Shown in pieces: positions 1 to 6,131 of a DNA stretch of 6,369 nucleotides. The stretch is from an uncultured Clostridia bacterium (GTDB lineage: Bacteria > Bacillota > Clostridia > Christensenellales > Aristaeellaceae): the NCBI GenBank assembly GCA_934615235.1, contig CAKTTL010000133.1, positions 1-6,369 of the forward strand, given 5' to 3'. Position 1 is the first letter of the stretch; the number at the start of each line of letters is the position of its first letter. Made by a program: the position numbers and the translations under genes. Below the pieces are notes generated by a model, which was not told the origin of the DNA, searched no databases, and saw only the letters and a list, made by a program, of their open reading frames with translations.

Positions 1-1359
1 CGCGCGGATAGCGTTCCCAAAAACCGGGAGGTGCAGGAACCTCAGGTTCCTGCCGGGGGTATGGGGGCGGCGCCCCCATCGTCACCTTCGTTCCCCTCGT
101 CTTCCTCGTCTCTTTATGCTCGGGTGGATTCGGTTGTTTCGCATGTGGTGCGGGGGGCGGGGGAGACAGCGGCGAGGAAGAGGTCGCGGCGGGCGGACGC
201 GGTGCTGATGCACCCGGCGTGGGCGCTGCCGGCGTTCGGCGCGGTGATGGCGGGGATTCTGTATCTGACGTTCGGACCGGTGGGCGGCGCTGCGGGAGAA
301 TGGCTGGGCGCGGCGGTCGAGATGGCGTTTGGGGCGCTGGACGGCGCGCTGAAAGGCGCGAGAGCGCCCGAATGGCTGTGTTCGCTGCTTTCGGAGGGAA
401 TTCTTAACGGATTGGGCGCGGTGCTGGGATTTCTGCCGTCGGTGCTGACGCTGTTTTTCCTGCTTTCGCTGGTGGAGGATAGCGGGTATATGGCGCGCAT
501 GGCTTGCTGCGCCGACCGGCTGTTTCGCAGACTGGGACTGAACGGCCGCGCGTTCGTGCCGGCGCTGCTGGGTTTTGGATGTACCGTGCCGGCGATTCTT
601 GCCACGCGCACCCTGCCCGACGCGCGCGACCGCCGCCGGATGACGCTGCTGCTGCCGTTTTGCTCGTGCAGCGCGAAGCTGCCGGTGTATTCGCTGTTTG
701 CGGCGGCGTTTTTTCCGGGAAAGGAAGTGCTCGCCGTCGGCGCGCTGTACGCGCTGGGGGCGCTGCTGATGCTTCCGGCGGCGTTTTGCATGAGCCGTCT
801 CGCGCCGGGGGAGGAATCGACTTTCCTATTAGAGTTGCCGAGCTATCGGATGCCGTCGGCGAAGGCGGCGCTTTCACTGATGCTGCGGCGCGCGCAGATT
901 TTTCTGCGCTGCGCGCTGACGACGCTGCTGCCCGCGTCCGTGCTGATCTGGCTGCTGAACCGGATTGAACTGAGCGGCGTAAGCCTTCTGCAGCTTGTTT
1001 CAGGCGCTGTCGCGCCGGCGTTCGCGCCCGCCGGGTTTGGAATGTGGCAGGCCGCGGCGGCGCTGCTTTGCGGCCTTGCCGCGAAAGAGGGGATTCTCTC
1101 GACGTTCGGCGTACTGCTGCGCGCGCCGGGAACGTTCGCGCTGCGGGCTGCGCTGCGGCGGGTTTTCACGCCGCTGACGGCCGCGTCGTTTCTGACGTTT
1201 ACGCTTTTGTACACGCCGTGCGCGGCGGCGCTGGGAGCGGCCCGGCGCGAACTGGGCGGCTGGAAGGCCGCGCTTGGCGCGGCAATATGCCAAAGCGGAA
1301 TCGCCTATATCGCGGCGTGCGTGGTGTATAACGCGGGCAGGCTGATCGGATTCGAATGA
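1..1359 (+). CDS. feoB: FeoB-type ferrous iron transporter, membrane (Gate) region; 5' end open to the window edge
   Basis: This protein is the membrane permease part of FeoB, which imports Fe(II) across the cytoplasmic membrane. The family's landmarks occur in order: the pre-membrane segment SLYARVDSVVSHVV (about 109-150), a first membrane segment ending in LTFGPVG, LLEDSGYMAR-like SLVEDSGYMARMA (about 466-504), the Gate motif GFGCTVPAI (571-597, usual GFGCNVP with Thr for Asn), CSCSAKLPVY (661-690), AKEGILSTFGVL (about 1078-1113) and LYTPCAAAL (about 1207-1233). It ends at TGA 1357-1359. The N-terminal G domain and helical GDI domain of normal FeoB (roughly 270 residues) are not visible. 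The frame has no stop back to base 1, so they may lie outside the window. Candidate internal starts (GTG 31, ATG 61, GTG 124) all lack a well-placed ribosome binding site, so I treat the gene as 5'-partial. Residues just before the FeoB homology form a Pro/Ser-rich stretch encoded by palindromic DNA (see the repeat entry). Ala codons are mostly GCG and Leu codons CTG, unlike the GCC-richer rpsO/pnp. Confidence 0.85.
   Translation, partial: RADSVPKNREVQEPQVPAGGMGAAPPSSPSFPSSSSSLYARVDSVVSHVVRGAGETAARKRSRRADAVLMHPAWALPAFGAVMAGILYLTFGPVGGAAGEWLGAAVEMAFGALDGALKGARAPEWLCSLLSEGILNGLGAVLGFLPSVLTLFFLLSLVEDSGYMARMACCADRLFRRLGLNGRAFVPALLGFGCTVPAILATRTLPDARDRRRMTLLLPFCSCSAKLPVYSLFAAAFFPGKEVLAVGALYALGALLMLPAAFCMSRLAPGEESTFLLELPSYRMPSAKAALSLMLRRAQIFLRCALTTLLPASVLIWLLNRIELSGVSLLQLVSGAVAPAFAPAGFGMWQAAAALLCGLAAKEGILSTFGVLLRAPGTFALRAALRRVFTPLTAASFLTFTLLYTPCAAALGAARRELGGWKAALGAAICQSGIAYIAACVVYNAGRLIGFE
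14..79 (+). repeat. Palindromic repeat element inside the feoB reading frame
   Basis: Two perfect palindromes lie within 50 bases. One has 10-bp arms, 33-42 and 44-53 (GCAGGAACCT / AGGTTCCTGC) around a single C. The other has 8-bp arms, 61-68 and 72-79 (ATGGGGGC / GCCCCCAT) around GGC. The blocks TTCCCAAAA (14-22), GTTCCTGCC (46-54) and ATGGGGGCGGCG (61-72) recur in the same order at 5918-5926, 5930-5938 and 5944-5955 (the last with one G-to-A change), next to the tandem array at the right end. This supports a dispersed repeat family. In the FeoB frame it would encode a low-complexity linker (Gly/Ala/Pro, then a Ser-rich run to about 111), just before the conserved pre-membrane segment. Whether it sits inside feoB or just upstream of a shortened gene cannot be settled here. 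Confidence 0.6.
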
Positions 1360-1365
1360 CGGAAG

Positions 1366-1404
1366 CGCCCTCTGCGAAAAAATTCGCGCGGAGGGCGTTT
1401 TTTT
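1366..1404 (+). terminator. Intrinsic terminator of feoB
   Basis: The GC-rich stem CGCCCTC (1366-1372) pairs with GAGGGCG (1391-1397). It is extended inward by a T-G wobble and GCG/CGC, or alternatively by GCGAA/TTCGC around an AAAA loop. Seven T residues follow (1398-1404). It starts 6 bases after the feoB stop codon and separates feoB from the rpsO promoter. Confidence 0.92.
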
Positions 1405-1418
1405 GCGCCGGATACATG

Positions 1419-1447
1419 TTTACAAACAAACCGGGTTATGATACAAT
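1419..1447 (+). promoter_or_regulatory. Sigma-A type promoter with extended -10, driving rpsO-pnp
   Basis: A -35 box TTTACA (1419-1424) is followed by a 17-base spacer and a -10 box TACAAT (1442-1447). A TG dinucleotide at 1439-1440, one base upstream of the -10 box, makes it an extended -10 promoter. The predicted start site is near 1453-1455. It lies directly after the feoB terminator, which fits an independent ribosomal-protein transcription unit. Confidence 0.85.
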
Positions 1448-1453
1448 GACGGA

Positions 1454-1547
1454 TGCGTGTACCGCGTGCCCGGAGGTTCGTCTCTCCAGCGGCTTCCTGG
1501 CTTGCGGCGGATGCAAATACGCCCAAAGAGGCGAAGGAGGAAACACA
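1454..1547 (+). promoter_or_regulatory. Structured rpsO 5' leader, possible S15 autoregulatory element
   Basis: The leader is about 94 nt between the predicted start site and the rpsO ATG. One possible structure pairs CCGC (1462-1465) with GCGG (1489-1492), enclosing GGAGG (1472-1476) paired with TCTCC or CTCC (about 1483-1487). Further down, CGCC (1520-1523) can pair either upstream with GGCG (1506-1509) or downstream with GGCG (1530-1533). The downstream hairpin ends one base before the ribosome binding site AAGGAGG (1534-1540). S15 is known in several bacteria to bind its own mRNA leader and repress translation, with different RNA structures in different phyla. Assigning that role here is inference from position and foldability; I cannot match the leader to a named S15 leader class. 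Confidence 0.45.
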
Positions 1548-1811
1548 ATGGATACCAACAAGAAACTCGAGATCATCGAAAAGTACAAGCGTCACGACGG
1601 CGACACCGGCTCCCCCGAGGTTCAGGTTGCTCTTCTGACCGAACGCATCAACCACCTCAACGAGCACCTCGCCAGCCATAAGAAGGACTTCCACAGCCGC
1701 CGCGGTCTGCTGCTGATGGTCGGCCAGCGCCGCAACATGCTCAACTATCTTAAGTCCAAGGATATCGAGCGCTACCGCGCCCTGATCGCTGAACTGAACC
1801 TGCGCAAATAA
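1548..1811 (+). CDS. rpsO: 30S ribosomal protein S15
   Basis: This is the 87-residue primary rRNA-binding protein of the small subunit, which binds the central domain of 16S rRNA and nucleates platform assembly. The length is close to the 89 residues of the Escherichia coli protein. The S15 core is unmistakable: HDGDTGSPEVQVALLTERI (residues 16-34), then NHLNEHL, HKKDFHSRRGLL (44-55) with the His, Asp and Ser positions used for rRNA contact, and NYLKSKDIERYRALI (66-80). The ATG at 1548 is chosen because AAGGAGG lies 7 bases upstream and the family N-terminus begins at this point; the frame remains open upstream to 1356, but that extension crosses the terminator and promoter. The gene is followed after 15 bases by pnp, the widely conserved rpsO-pnp pair, with no terminator between them, so the two are probably co-transcribed. 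Expression is likely limited by S15 feedback on the leader. Confidence 0.97.
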   Translation: MDTNKKLEIIEKYKRHDGDTGSPEVQVALLTERINHLNEHLASHKKDFHSRRGLLLMVGQRRNMLNYLKSKDIERYRALIAELNLRK

Positions 1812-1826
1812 AGATTGGAGTGCGGA

Positions 1827-3989
1827 ATGGAAAAAAAGGTTTATTCAATCCAGTACGGCGCTGCGGAACTGTCATTTGACTTCGGCAAATACGCTCAGCA
1901 GGCCGGCGGCTCGGTGCTTGTTCGCTATGGCGACACCGCCGTGCTCGTTTGCGCCACGATGAGCGACAAGCCCCGTGATGGCATTGACTTCTTCCCGCTC
2001 AGCTGCGATTTTGAAGAGAAGCTGTACTCCGTGGGCAAGATCCCCGGCGGCTTCATCAAGCGCGAAGGCCGTCCCACGGAGAAGGCCACGCTGACTTCCC
2101 GCCTGATCGACCGTCCGCTGCGCCCGCTCTTCCCCAAGGGCATGCGCAACGACGTGCAGGTAGTGGCCACCGTGCTTTCCGTGGATACGAACCTGCCGCC
2201 GGAAGTTCCGGCCATGATCGGCGCAAGCGCCGCTCTGATGGTTTCCAATATCCCCTTCGGCGGCCCGATCGGCGCGGCGCAGGTGGGTCTTGTGGACGGC
2301 GAGTTCATCCTTAACCCCAACGACGAGCAGCGCGAAAAGAGCGACCTGCACCTGACCGTCGCCGGCACGAAGGACGCCGTGATGATGGTCGAAGCGGGCG
2401 CGAACGAGATTTCCGAAGAGACGATGCTCAAGGCCATTCTCTTCGCTCACGAGCAGATCAAGCCCATCGTCGCTCTGCAGGAGCAGATGGCGGCCGAAAT
2501 CGGCAAGGAAAAGAGCGAAGTGTTCATGCAGGTGACCGGCGAGGATATCGACGCCGCCGTGCGTGAATACGCTTTCGAGCGCAGCAAGTGGATCTTCGAA
2601 ACCTTCGACCGTCACGAGCGCCAGGCGCGCGAGGAGCAGGTCAAGAAGGAAACGCTCGAGCATTTCGCCGAGCAGTTCGAAGGCCGCGAGCAGGAAATCT
2701 GCGATTCGCTGTATTACATCAACAAAGAGATCATGCGCACCCGCATCCTCGAGGAAGGCGTTCGTCCCGACGGCCGCGCGCTGACCGAGGTTCGCCCCAT
2801 CTGGAGCGAAGTGGGCGTGCTGCCGCGTCCGCACGGTTCCGCCGTGTTCACCCGCGGCGAAACGCAGGTGATGACCATCGCCACGCTGGGCGCGATGGGC
2901 GAAGTGCAGATCCTCGACGGCATCACCAACGAGGAAACCAAGCGCTACATGCATCACTACAACATGCCGCCGTATTCCACCGGCGAAGCCGGCCGCATGA
3001 AGAGCCCCGGCCGCCGCGAGATCGGTCACGGAGCGCTCGCCGAGCGCGCGCTGCTGCCGATGATCCCGTCGGAAGAGGAATTCCCGTATGCCATCCGCCT
3101 TGTGAGCGAAGTGCTTTCTTCCAACGGTTCCACGTCTCAGGCTTCCGTGTGCGGCAGCACCATGGCACTGATGGACGCGGGCGTGCCGATCAAGGCGCCG
3201 GTCGCCGGCGTTGCGATGGGCCTGATTAAGGATGCGCACAGCGACAAGGTTTGCGTGCTGACCGATATCCAGGGCCTCGAGGACTTCCTCGGCGATATGG
3301 ACTTCAAGGTCGCGGGCACGATGAACGGCATCACCGCCATTCAGATGGACATCAAGATCAAGGGTATCGACGAGAAGATCCTCCGCCAGGCGCTTGCGCA
3401 GGCGCTGGAAGGCCGTCTGCATATCCTGGGCAAGATGCTTGAGACTATCCCCGCCCCGCGTGATCATCTGAGCACCTACGCGCCCAAGATCATCCGCTTC
3501 ACGATCAACCCCGAGAAGATTCGCGAGGTTATCGGACCCGGCGGCAAGATGATCAACAAGATCATTGCCGACTGCGGCGGCGTGAAGATCGATATCGAGG
3601 ACGACGGCCGCGTCTACATCGCTACCCCCGACGACGCCATGGCTCAGAAGGCCAAGCGCATCATCGAAGGCATTGCGAAGGACGTTGAAGTGGGCGATGT
3701 GTTCACCGGCAAGGTTGTGCGCATGATGAGCTTCGGCGTGTTCGTCGAGTTCGCGCCCGGCAAGGACGGCATGATCCACATCTCCAAGCTGGCCAACGAG
3801 CGCGTTGAAAAGTGTGAAGACGTTGTGAAGATCGGCGACGAGCTGGAAGTCCGCGTTGCGGAAATCGACAGCCAGGGCCGTATCAACCTCGTGCGCAATG
3901 ATATCGTTTATGACAACAACGAGCCCGTGCGTCGCCCCCCGATGGGCAACCGCGGAGGCCGCCCGCCGATGCGTCGGCCGCGCACCTGA
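1827..3989 (+). CDS. pnp: Polyribonucleotide nucleotidyltransferase (PNPase)
   Basis: PNPase degrades RNA 3' to 5' by phosphorolysis, releasing nucleoside diphosphates, and can run in reverse to add tails. It acts in the cytoplasm as a ring-shaped trimer. At 720 residues it is close to the E. coli enzyme (711). Domains in order: RNase PH-like 1 (about 10-145), a helical linker (about 150-300), catalytic RNase PH-like 2 (about 310-550), KH (about 555-615, GPGG loop at 570-573) and S1 (about 623-695). The metal-binding set Asp486, Asp492 and Lys494 is present in DFLGDMDFK, at the same numbering as in E. coli. The phosphate-binding GSTS segment lies near 434-437. The tail after 700 is rich in Arg, Pro and Gly. 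The start is ATG 1827, with GGAG (1817-1820) six bases upstream; a TTG four codons earlier (1815) is in frame but includes the ribosome binding site. It follows rpsO closely and ends before a strong terminator. Confidence 0.97.
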   Translation: MEKKVYSIQYGAAELSFDFGKYAQQAGGSVLVRYGDTAVLVCATMSDKPRDGIDFFPLSCDFEEKLYSVGKIPGGFIKREGRPTEKATLTSRLIDRPLRPLFPKGMRNDVQVVATVLSVDTNLPPEVPAMIGASAALMVSNIPFGGPIGAAQVGLVDGEFILNPNDEQREKSDLHLTVAGTKDAVMMVEAGANEISEETMLKAILFAHEQIKPIVALQEQMAAEIGKEKSEVFMQVTGEDIDAAVREYAFERSKWIFETFDRHERQAREEQVKKETLEHFAEQFEGREQEICDSLYYINKEIMRTRILEEGVRPDGRALTEVRPIWSEVGVLPRPHGSAVFTRGETQVMTIATLGAMGEVQILDGITNEETKRYMHHYNMPPYSTGEAGRMKSPGRREIGHGALAERALLPMIPSEEEFPYAIRLVSEVLSSNGSTSQASVCGSTMALMDAGVPIKAPVAGVAMGLIKDAHSDKVCVLTDIQGLEDFLGDMDFKVAGTMNGITAIQMDIKIKGIDEKILRQALAQALEGRLHILGKMLETIPAPRDHLSTYAPKIIRFTINPEKIREVIGPGGKMINKIIADCGGVKIDIEDDGRVYIATPDDAMAQKAKRIIEGIAKDVEVGDVFTGKVVRMMSFGVFVEFAPGKDGMIHISKLANERVEKCEDVVKIGDELEVRVAEIDSQGRINLVRNDIVYDNNEPVRRPPMGNRGGRPPMRRPRT

Positions 3990-4001
3990 TCGTACACATG
4001 T

Positions 4002-4031
4002 AAAGGGCGGGAGAGTTTTCCCGCCCTTTTT
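4002..4031 (+). terminator. Intrinsic terminator of rpsO-pnp
   Basis: AAAGGGCGGGA (4002-4012) pairs with TCCCGCCCTTT (4019-4029) around a short loop, giving an 11-bp stem. The T run continues to 4031. It starts 12 bases after the pnp stop codon. The A tract on the left also gives some terminator character on the opposite strand. Confidence 0.93.
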
Positions 4032-4200
4032 CTAGGTTGTATCTGAAAATTCTGTGAGACTCCATTACGGCGTATTTTCCGCCATTTCTGCGTCGGGAAG
4101 CTCCGATTTCCCTCTCTGAACTGACGAAAAACCGCTCGAGATGTTGCCTCTTCCTTTTCGGATACGCCCTGATTCAGGCGGCGCCTGCGCCGCAAAAATA
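4032..4200 (+). other. Non-coding gap between the pnp terminator and the M16 peptidase, with small hairpins
   Basis: No credible gene or clear -35/-10 pair is seen here, although the downstream gene should need a promoter after such a strong terminator. Short hairpins are present: GGCG/CGCC-type pairing at 4069-4083, GGGAAG (4095-4100) with TTTCCC (4107-4112), CGCC..TGA (4165-4171) with TTCAGGCG (about 4174-4180), and GCGGCG (4178-4183) with CGCCGC (4188-4193). The last one sits seven bases before the ribosome binding site of the next gene. The nature of the region is unknown; it could hold a weak promoter or a decayed intergenic repeat. Confidence 0.4.
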
Positions 4201-4215
4201 AAGGAGACTGCTGCT

Positions 4216-5475
4216 ATGCTCGATATGTTTACGCTGTCCAACGGCCTGCGCGTCGTGGCGGAAAAGCTTCCGCACTTTCGATCGGTTTCGGTCGGCCTGT
4301 GGGTGAAGGCCGGATCGATGGACGAAACGCCTGAAGAAGGCGGCCTGTCGCATTTCATCGAGCATATGCTCTTTAAGGGCACCGAACGCCGCAGCGCCCG
4401 GCAGATCGCGGAAGAGATGGACGCGGTCGGCGGGCAGATCAACGCGTTTACGAGCAAGGAATGCACCTGCTTCTATGCCAAGGTGACCGACGACCGGCTG
4501 CCGGTGGCGATGGACGTGCTGTGCGATATGCTGCGCAACGCCGCGTTCGACGCGGGCGAGCTGGAGAAGGAGCGCGGCGTAATCCTCGAGGAAATCGCGA
4601 TGACCGAAGATTCGCCGGAGGATCTGGTGCACGAGCTGCTCGGCCAGGCCGCGCTGGACGGGAACCCGCTGGCGCGCCCCATTCTGGGCACGGAAGCGCT
4701 CGTCGCCGGCTATACGCGCGATGATCTGGCGCGCTACCGCGCGAAGCATTATACACCGTCCACAACCGTGCTGGCCGTGGCGGGCAACTATGATGTGGAT
4801 CAGCTGCGCGAGCTGGCCGAGAAGCATTTGGGCGGCTGGGAAGCGAAGCCGGCGCCCGAGCGCGAAATCTGGGGCGAAACGTTTGTGCCGTCGATTGTGC
4901 GGCGGGAAAAGGATATCGAGCAGATTCACCTTTGCGTGGCGTTCCCCGGCGTGCCGATGGGGTCGGACGATATTTACCCGCTGAGCGTGCTGAACAACCT
5001 CTTCGGCGGCGGCATGAGCTCGCGGCTTTTCCAGCGCGTGCGCGAGGAAAGCGGCCTGGCGTACACGGTGTACAGCATGCCCGCGTCGTTCCCCGGCTGC
5101 GGTATGGTGGCGCTTTACGCGGGGACAAGCCCGCAGCATGCCGAACCGGTCATGCGGCTGATTCGCGAGGAAACGGAGCGCCTTCTGCGCGACGGCATTA
5201 CTCGCGATGAATTCCTCAAAGCGCAGGAACAGCTGCGCGGCGGGTTCATTCTCGGGCAGGACAGCGTTTCAAGCCATATGAGCGCGATCGGCCGCGGAAT
5301 GCTGCTGATGCCGCGCATCCACAGCGAGGACGAGGTGCTGGCGAAAATCGCCGCCGTTACGATGGAAGACACGATGCGCGTCGCACGGAAGATTTTCAGC
5401 GGCGATAACGCCGCTTCGGTCGTCGGCCGCGGCGCGAACGACGTGCCGGAGGAAGTGCTGCTATGGAAAAAATGA
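4216..5475 (+). CDS. mlpA: M16 family zinc metallopeptidase, MlpA/YmxG type
   Basis: This is a 419-residue inverzincin of the pitrilysin/mitochondrial processing peptidase family. The N-terminal half carries the inverted zinc motif HFIEH (residues 46-50: His46 and His50 as ligands, Glu49 as catalytic base). The third ligand is probably Glu126 in ERGVILEEIAM, about 80 residues on, the family's usual distance. The C-terminal half has the typical LFGGGMSSRLFQRVREESG segment (about 263-280) followed by LAYTVYS, where the Arg and Tyr used for substrate contact are found. No signal peptide or membrane segment is visible, so it should be cytoplasmic. ATG 4216 follows AAAGGAG (4200-4206) by 9 bases; the family N-terminus (FTLSNGLRVV) starts a few residues later, and ATG 4225 is a weaker alternative. 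Its position after pnp matches B. subtilis mlpA, and the length is near that protein. Its substrate is not evident from sequence. The end overlaps the next gene. Confidence 0.93.
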   Translation: MLDMFTLSNGLRVVAEKLPHFRSVSVGLWVKAGSMDETPEEGGLSHFIEHMLFKGTERRSARQIAEEMDAVGGQINAFTSKECTCFYAKVTDDRLPVAMDVLCDMLRNAAFDAGELEKERGVILEEIAMTEDSPEDLVHELLGQAALDGNPLARPILGTEALVAGYTRDDLARYRAKHYTPSTTVLAVAGNYDVDQLRELAEKHLGGWEAKPAPEREIWGETFVPSIVRREKDIEQIHLCVAFPGVPMGSDDIYPLSVLNNLFGGGMSSRLFQRVREESGLAYTVYSMPASFPGCGMVALYAGTSPQHAEPVMRLIREETERLLRDGITRDEFLKAQEQLRGGFILGQDSVSSHMSAIGRGMLLMPRIHSEDEVLAKIAAVTMEDTMRVARKIFSGDNAASVVGRGANDVPEEVLLWKK

Positions 5476-5843
5476 ACGATAAGCTCGATACCATCTTTCA
5501 GATGCAGAATGCGCTGAACGAGGATATTATCGCCCGGCGAGGGCTGGAAGGTATCCCGGACGAGGTGTGGATTCAGAAGCATATGCTGGCCATGCTCTCC
5601 GAAATGGCCGAGGTGCTCGACGAGGTGAACTTCAAATGGTGGAAGAACCCGAAGCCGGTAAACCATGACGCGCTGTGCGAAGAGCTGGTGGACGTGCTGC
5701 ATTTTTACGTCAGCATGTGCCTGAAGGCCGGCATGGATGCGGACGAGCTGTTCCGCCGCTATCTTGCCAAGAACGAGGAAAATTTCCGCCGCCAGCAGGG
5801 AAAGTCCGAAAAAAAGGGCTATGACGTGAGCGAAAAGGAATAA
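5463..5843 (+). CDS. Dimeric (all-alpha) dUTPase-type nucleotide pyrophosphohydrolase
   Basis: This 126-residue protein matches the dimeric dUTPase pattern of the all-alpha NTP pyrophosphohydrolases (the MazG-like superfamily), which hydrolyse dUTP/dUDP or related nucleotides with Mg2+. The metal-binding motifs are Glu47-x-x-Glu50 (LSEMAEVLDE) and Glu74-x-x-Asp77 (EELVDVLHF). FKWWKNP (57-63) and the C-terminal KNEENFRRQQG..KKGYDV (103-120) are the other family landmarks. Likely role: keeping dUTP out of DNA and supplying dUMP for thymidylate synthesis; exact substrate choice is inferred. ATG 5463 is favoured because GGAGG (5448-5452) lies 10 bases upstream, giving a 13-base overlap with the peptidase gene. 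ATG 5472, overlapping the peptidase stop as ATGA, is possible but has no good ribosome binding site at the right distance. The overlap implies translational coupling. The stop is at 5841-5843 and a terminator follows. Confidence 0.88.
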   Translation: MEKMNDKLDTIFQMQNALNEDIIARRGLEGIPDEVWIQKHMLAMLSEMAEVLDEVNFKWWKNPKPVNHDALCEELVDVLHFYVSMCLKAGMDADELFRRYLAKNEENFRRQQGKSEKKGYDVSEKE

Positions 5844-5860
5844 GGAAAAACAGAACTTCA

Positions 5861-5910
5861 AAAAGCGGATTTGCAACCCGAAAGGGCGCGAATCCGCTTT
5901 TGTTTTTTTT
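5861..5910 (+). terminator. Long intrinsic terminator after the dUTPase gene
   Basis: AAAAGCGGATT (5861-5871) pairs perfectly with AATCCGCTTTT (5891-5901). The stem continues inward through GC/GC to CCC (5877-5879) paired with GGG (5884-5886) around a GAAA tetraloop. The T run is at 5903-5910, after a single G. The A-rich left flank makes it plausible in both directions, so it would insulate the operon from the repeat array to its right. Confidence 0.93.
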
Positions 5911-5917
5911 CAATGTT

Positions 5918-5984
5918 TTCCCAAAAGAAGTTCCTGCCCCAGCATGGGGACGGCGGAAAGTTTTGCGGGTAGAGGCTGGCGTGA
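5918..5984 (+). repeat. Diverged, shortened first unit of the repeat array
   Basis: TTCCTGCCCC..CATGGGGACGGCGG..AAAGTTTTGCGGG (5931-5970) aligns with the second half of the full units downstream (TCCTATCCCGGCACGGGGGCGRCGGG..AARTTTTGCGGGAAGA). It lacks the 37-base GC hairpin that full units carry before the next CGAAGCAGG. It shares three ordered blocks with the element at 14-72. It contains its own CCCC-AGCAT-GGGG hairpin (5937-5949). No gene is seen. Confidence 0.7.
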
Positions 5985-6130
5985 CGAAGCAGGTTTCCTT
6001 GGGAGGGAATTCAGGGGGGGAACCTTCTTTTTCTAAAAGGAAGGTCCTATCCCGGCACGGGGGCGACGGGCAGGAAATTTTGCGGGAAGAAGCAGGCGCG
6101 CCCGACCCTCGTTGAGAGGGGCGGACGCGC
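5985..6130 (+). repeat. Tandem repeat unit A (146 bases)
   Basis: The unit starts at CGAAGCAGGTTTCC. Hairpins in order: AGGTTTCC (about 5991-5998) with GGGAACCT, enclosing CCTTGG/TCAGGG; then ACCTTCTTTT with AAAAGGAAGGT (about 6022-6048); then TCCT..CCCG with CGGG.AGGA (about 6047-6076); then the GC-rich cassette starting at 6095. It has no plausible coding content: the open frame at 5900-6115 crosses the terminator and shows no protein family features. Confidence 0.85.
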
Positions 6131-6131
6131 C
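6095..6131 (+). repeat. GC-rich hairpin cassette, copy 1
   Basis: GGCGCG (6095-6100) pairs with CGCGCC (6126-6131), CCG with CGG, and CCCTC with GAGGG around a GTTGA loop. Two symmetrical mismatches (C-A and A-G) interrupt the stem. The 37 bases are identical to copy 2 and are missing from the shortened first unit. Confidence 0.85.

Noticed and set aside
114..791. Minus-strand open frame of 225 codons opposite feoB
   Set aside because: Ser/Ala/Pro-rich shadow; the plus strand carries clear FeoB motifs.
1356..1547. N-terminal extension of rpsO back to 1356
   Set aside because: It would be translated through the feoB terminator and the rpsO promoter; the S15 family starts at 1548 with a strong ribosome binding site.
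1815..1826. TTG start for pnp four codons upstream
   Set aside because: The TTG overlaps the GGAG ribosome binding site itself; ATG 1827 has proper spacing and fits the family N-terminus.
1872..3779. Long minus-strand open frame of 635 codons opposite pnp
   Set aside because: Its product is rich in His, Ala, Asp and Leu with no family features, as expected for the antisense frame of a GC-biased gene. The plus-strand PNPase is certain.
4141..4215. Upstream ATG extension of the M16 peptidase
   Set aside because: No ribosome binding site at 4141, the added residues do not match the family, and the real site AAAGGAG lies inside this stretch.
4174..5139. Minus-strand open frame of 321 codons opposite the M16 peptidase
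   Set aside because: Low-complexity Arg/His/Ala-rich shadow of a well-supported plus-strand gene.
6022..6048. Intrinsic terminator inside the repeat unit
   Set aside because: The T run lies in the 5' arm and loop of the hairpin (ACCTTCTTTT..AAAAGGAAGGT), not after the stem, so the layout does not fit termination on the plus strand.
5900..6115. 71-codon open frame in the repeat region
   Set aside because: It begins within the terminator stem and runs through repeat DNA; the frame is not kept between units because of length differences in the G run.
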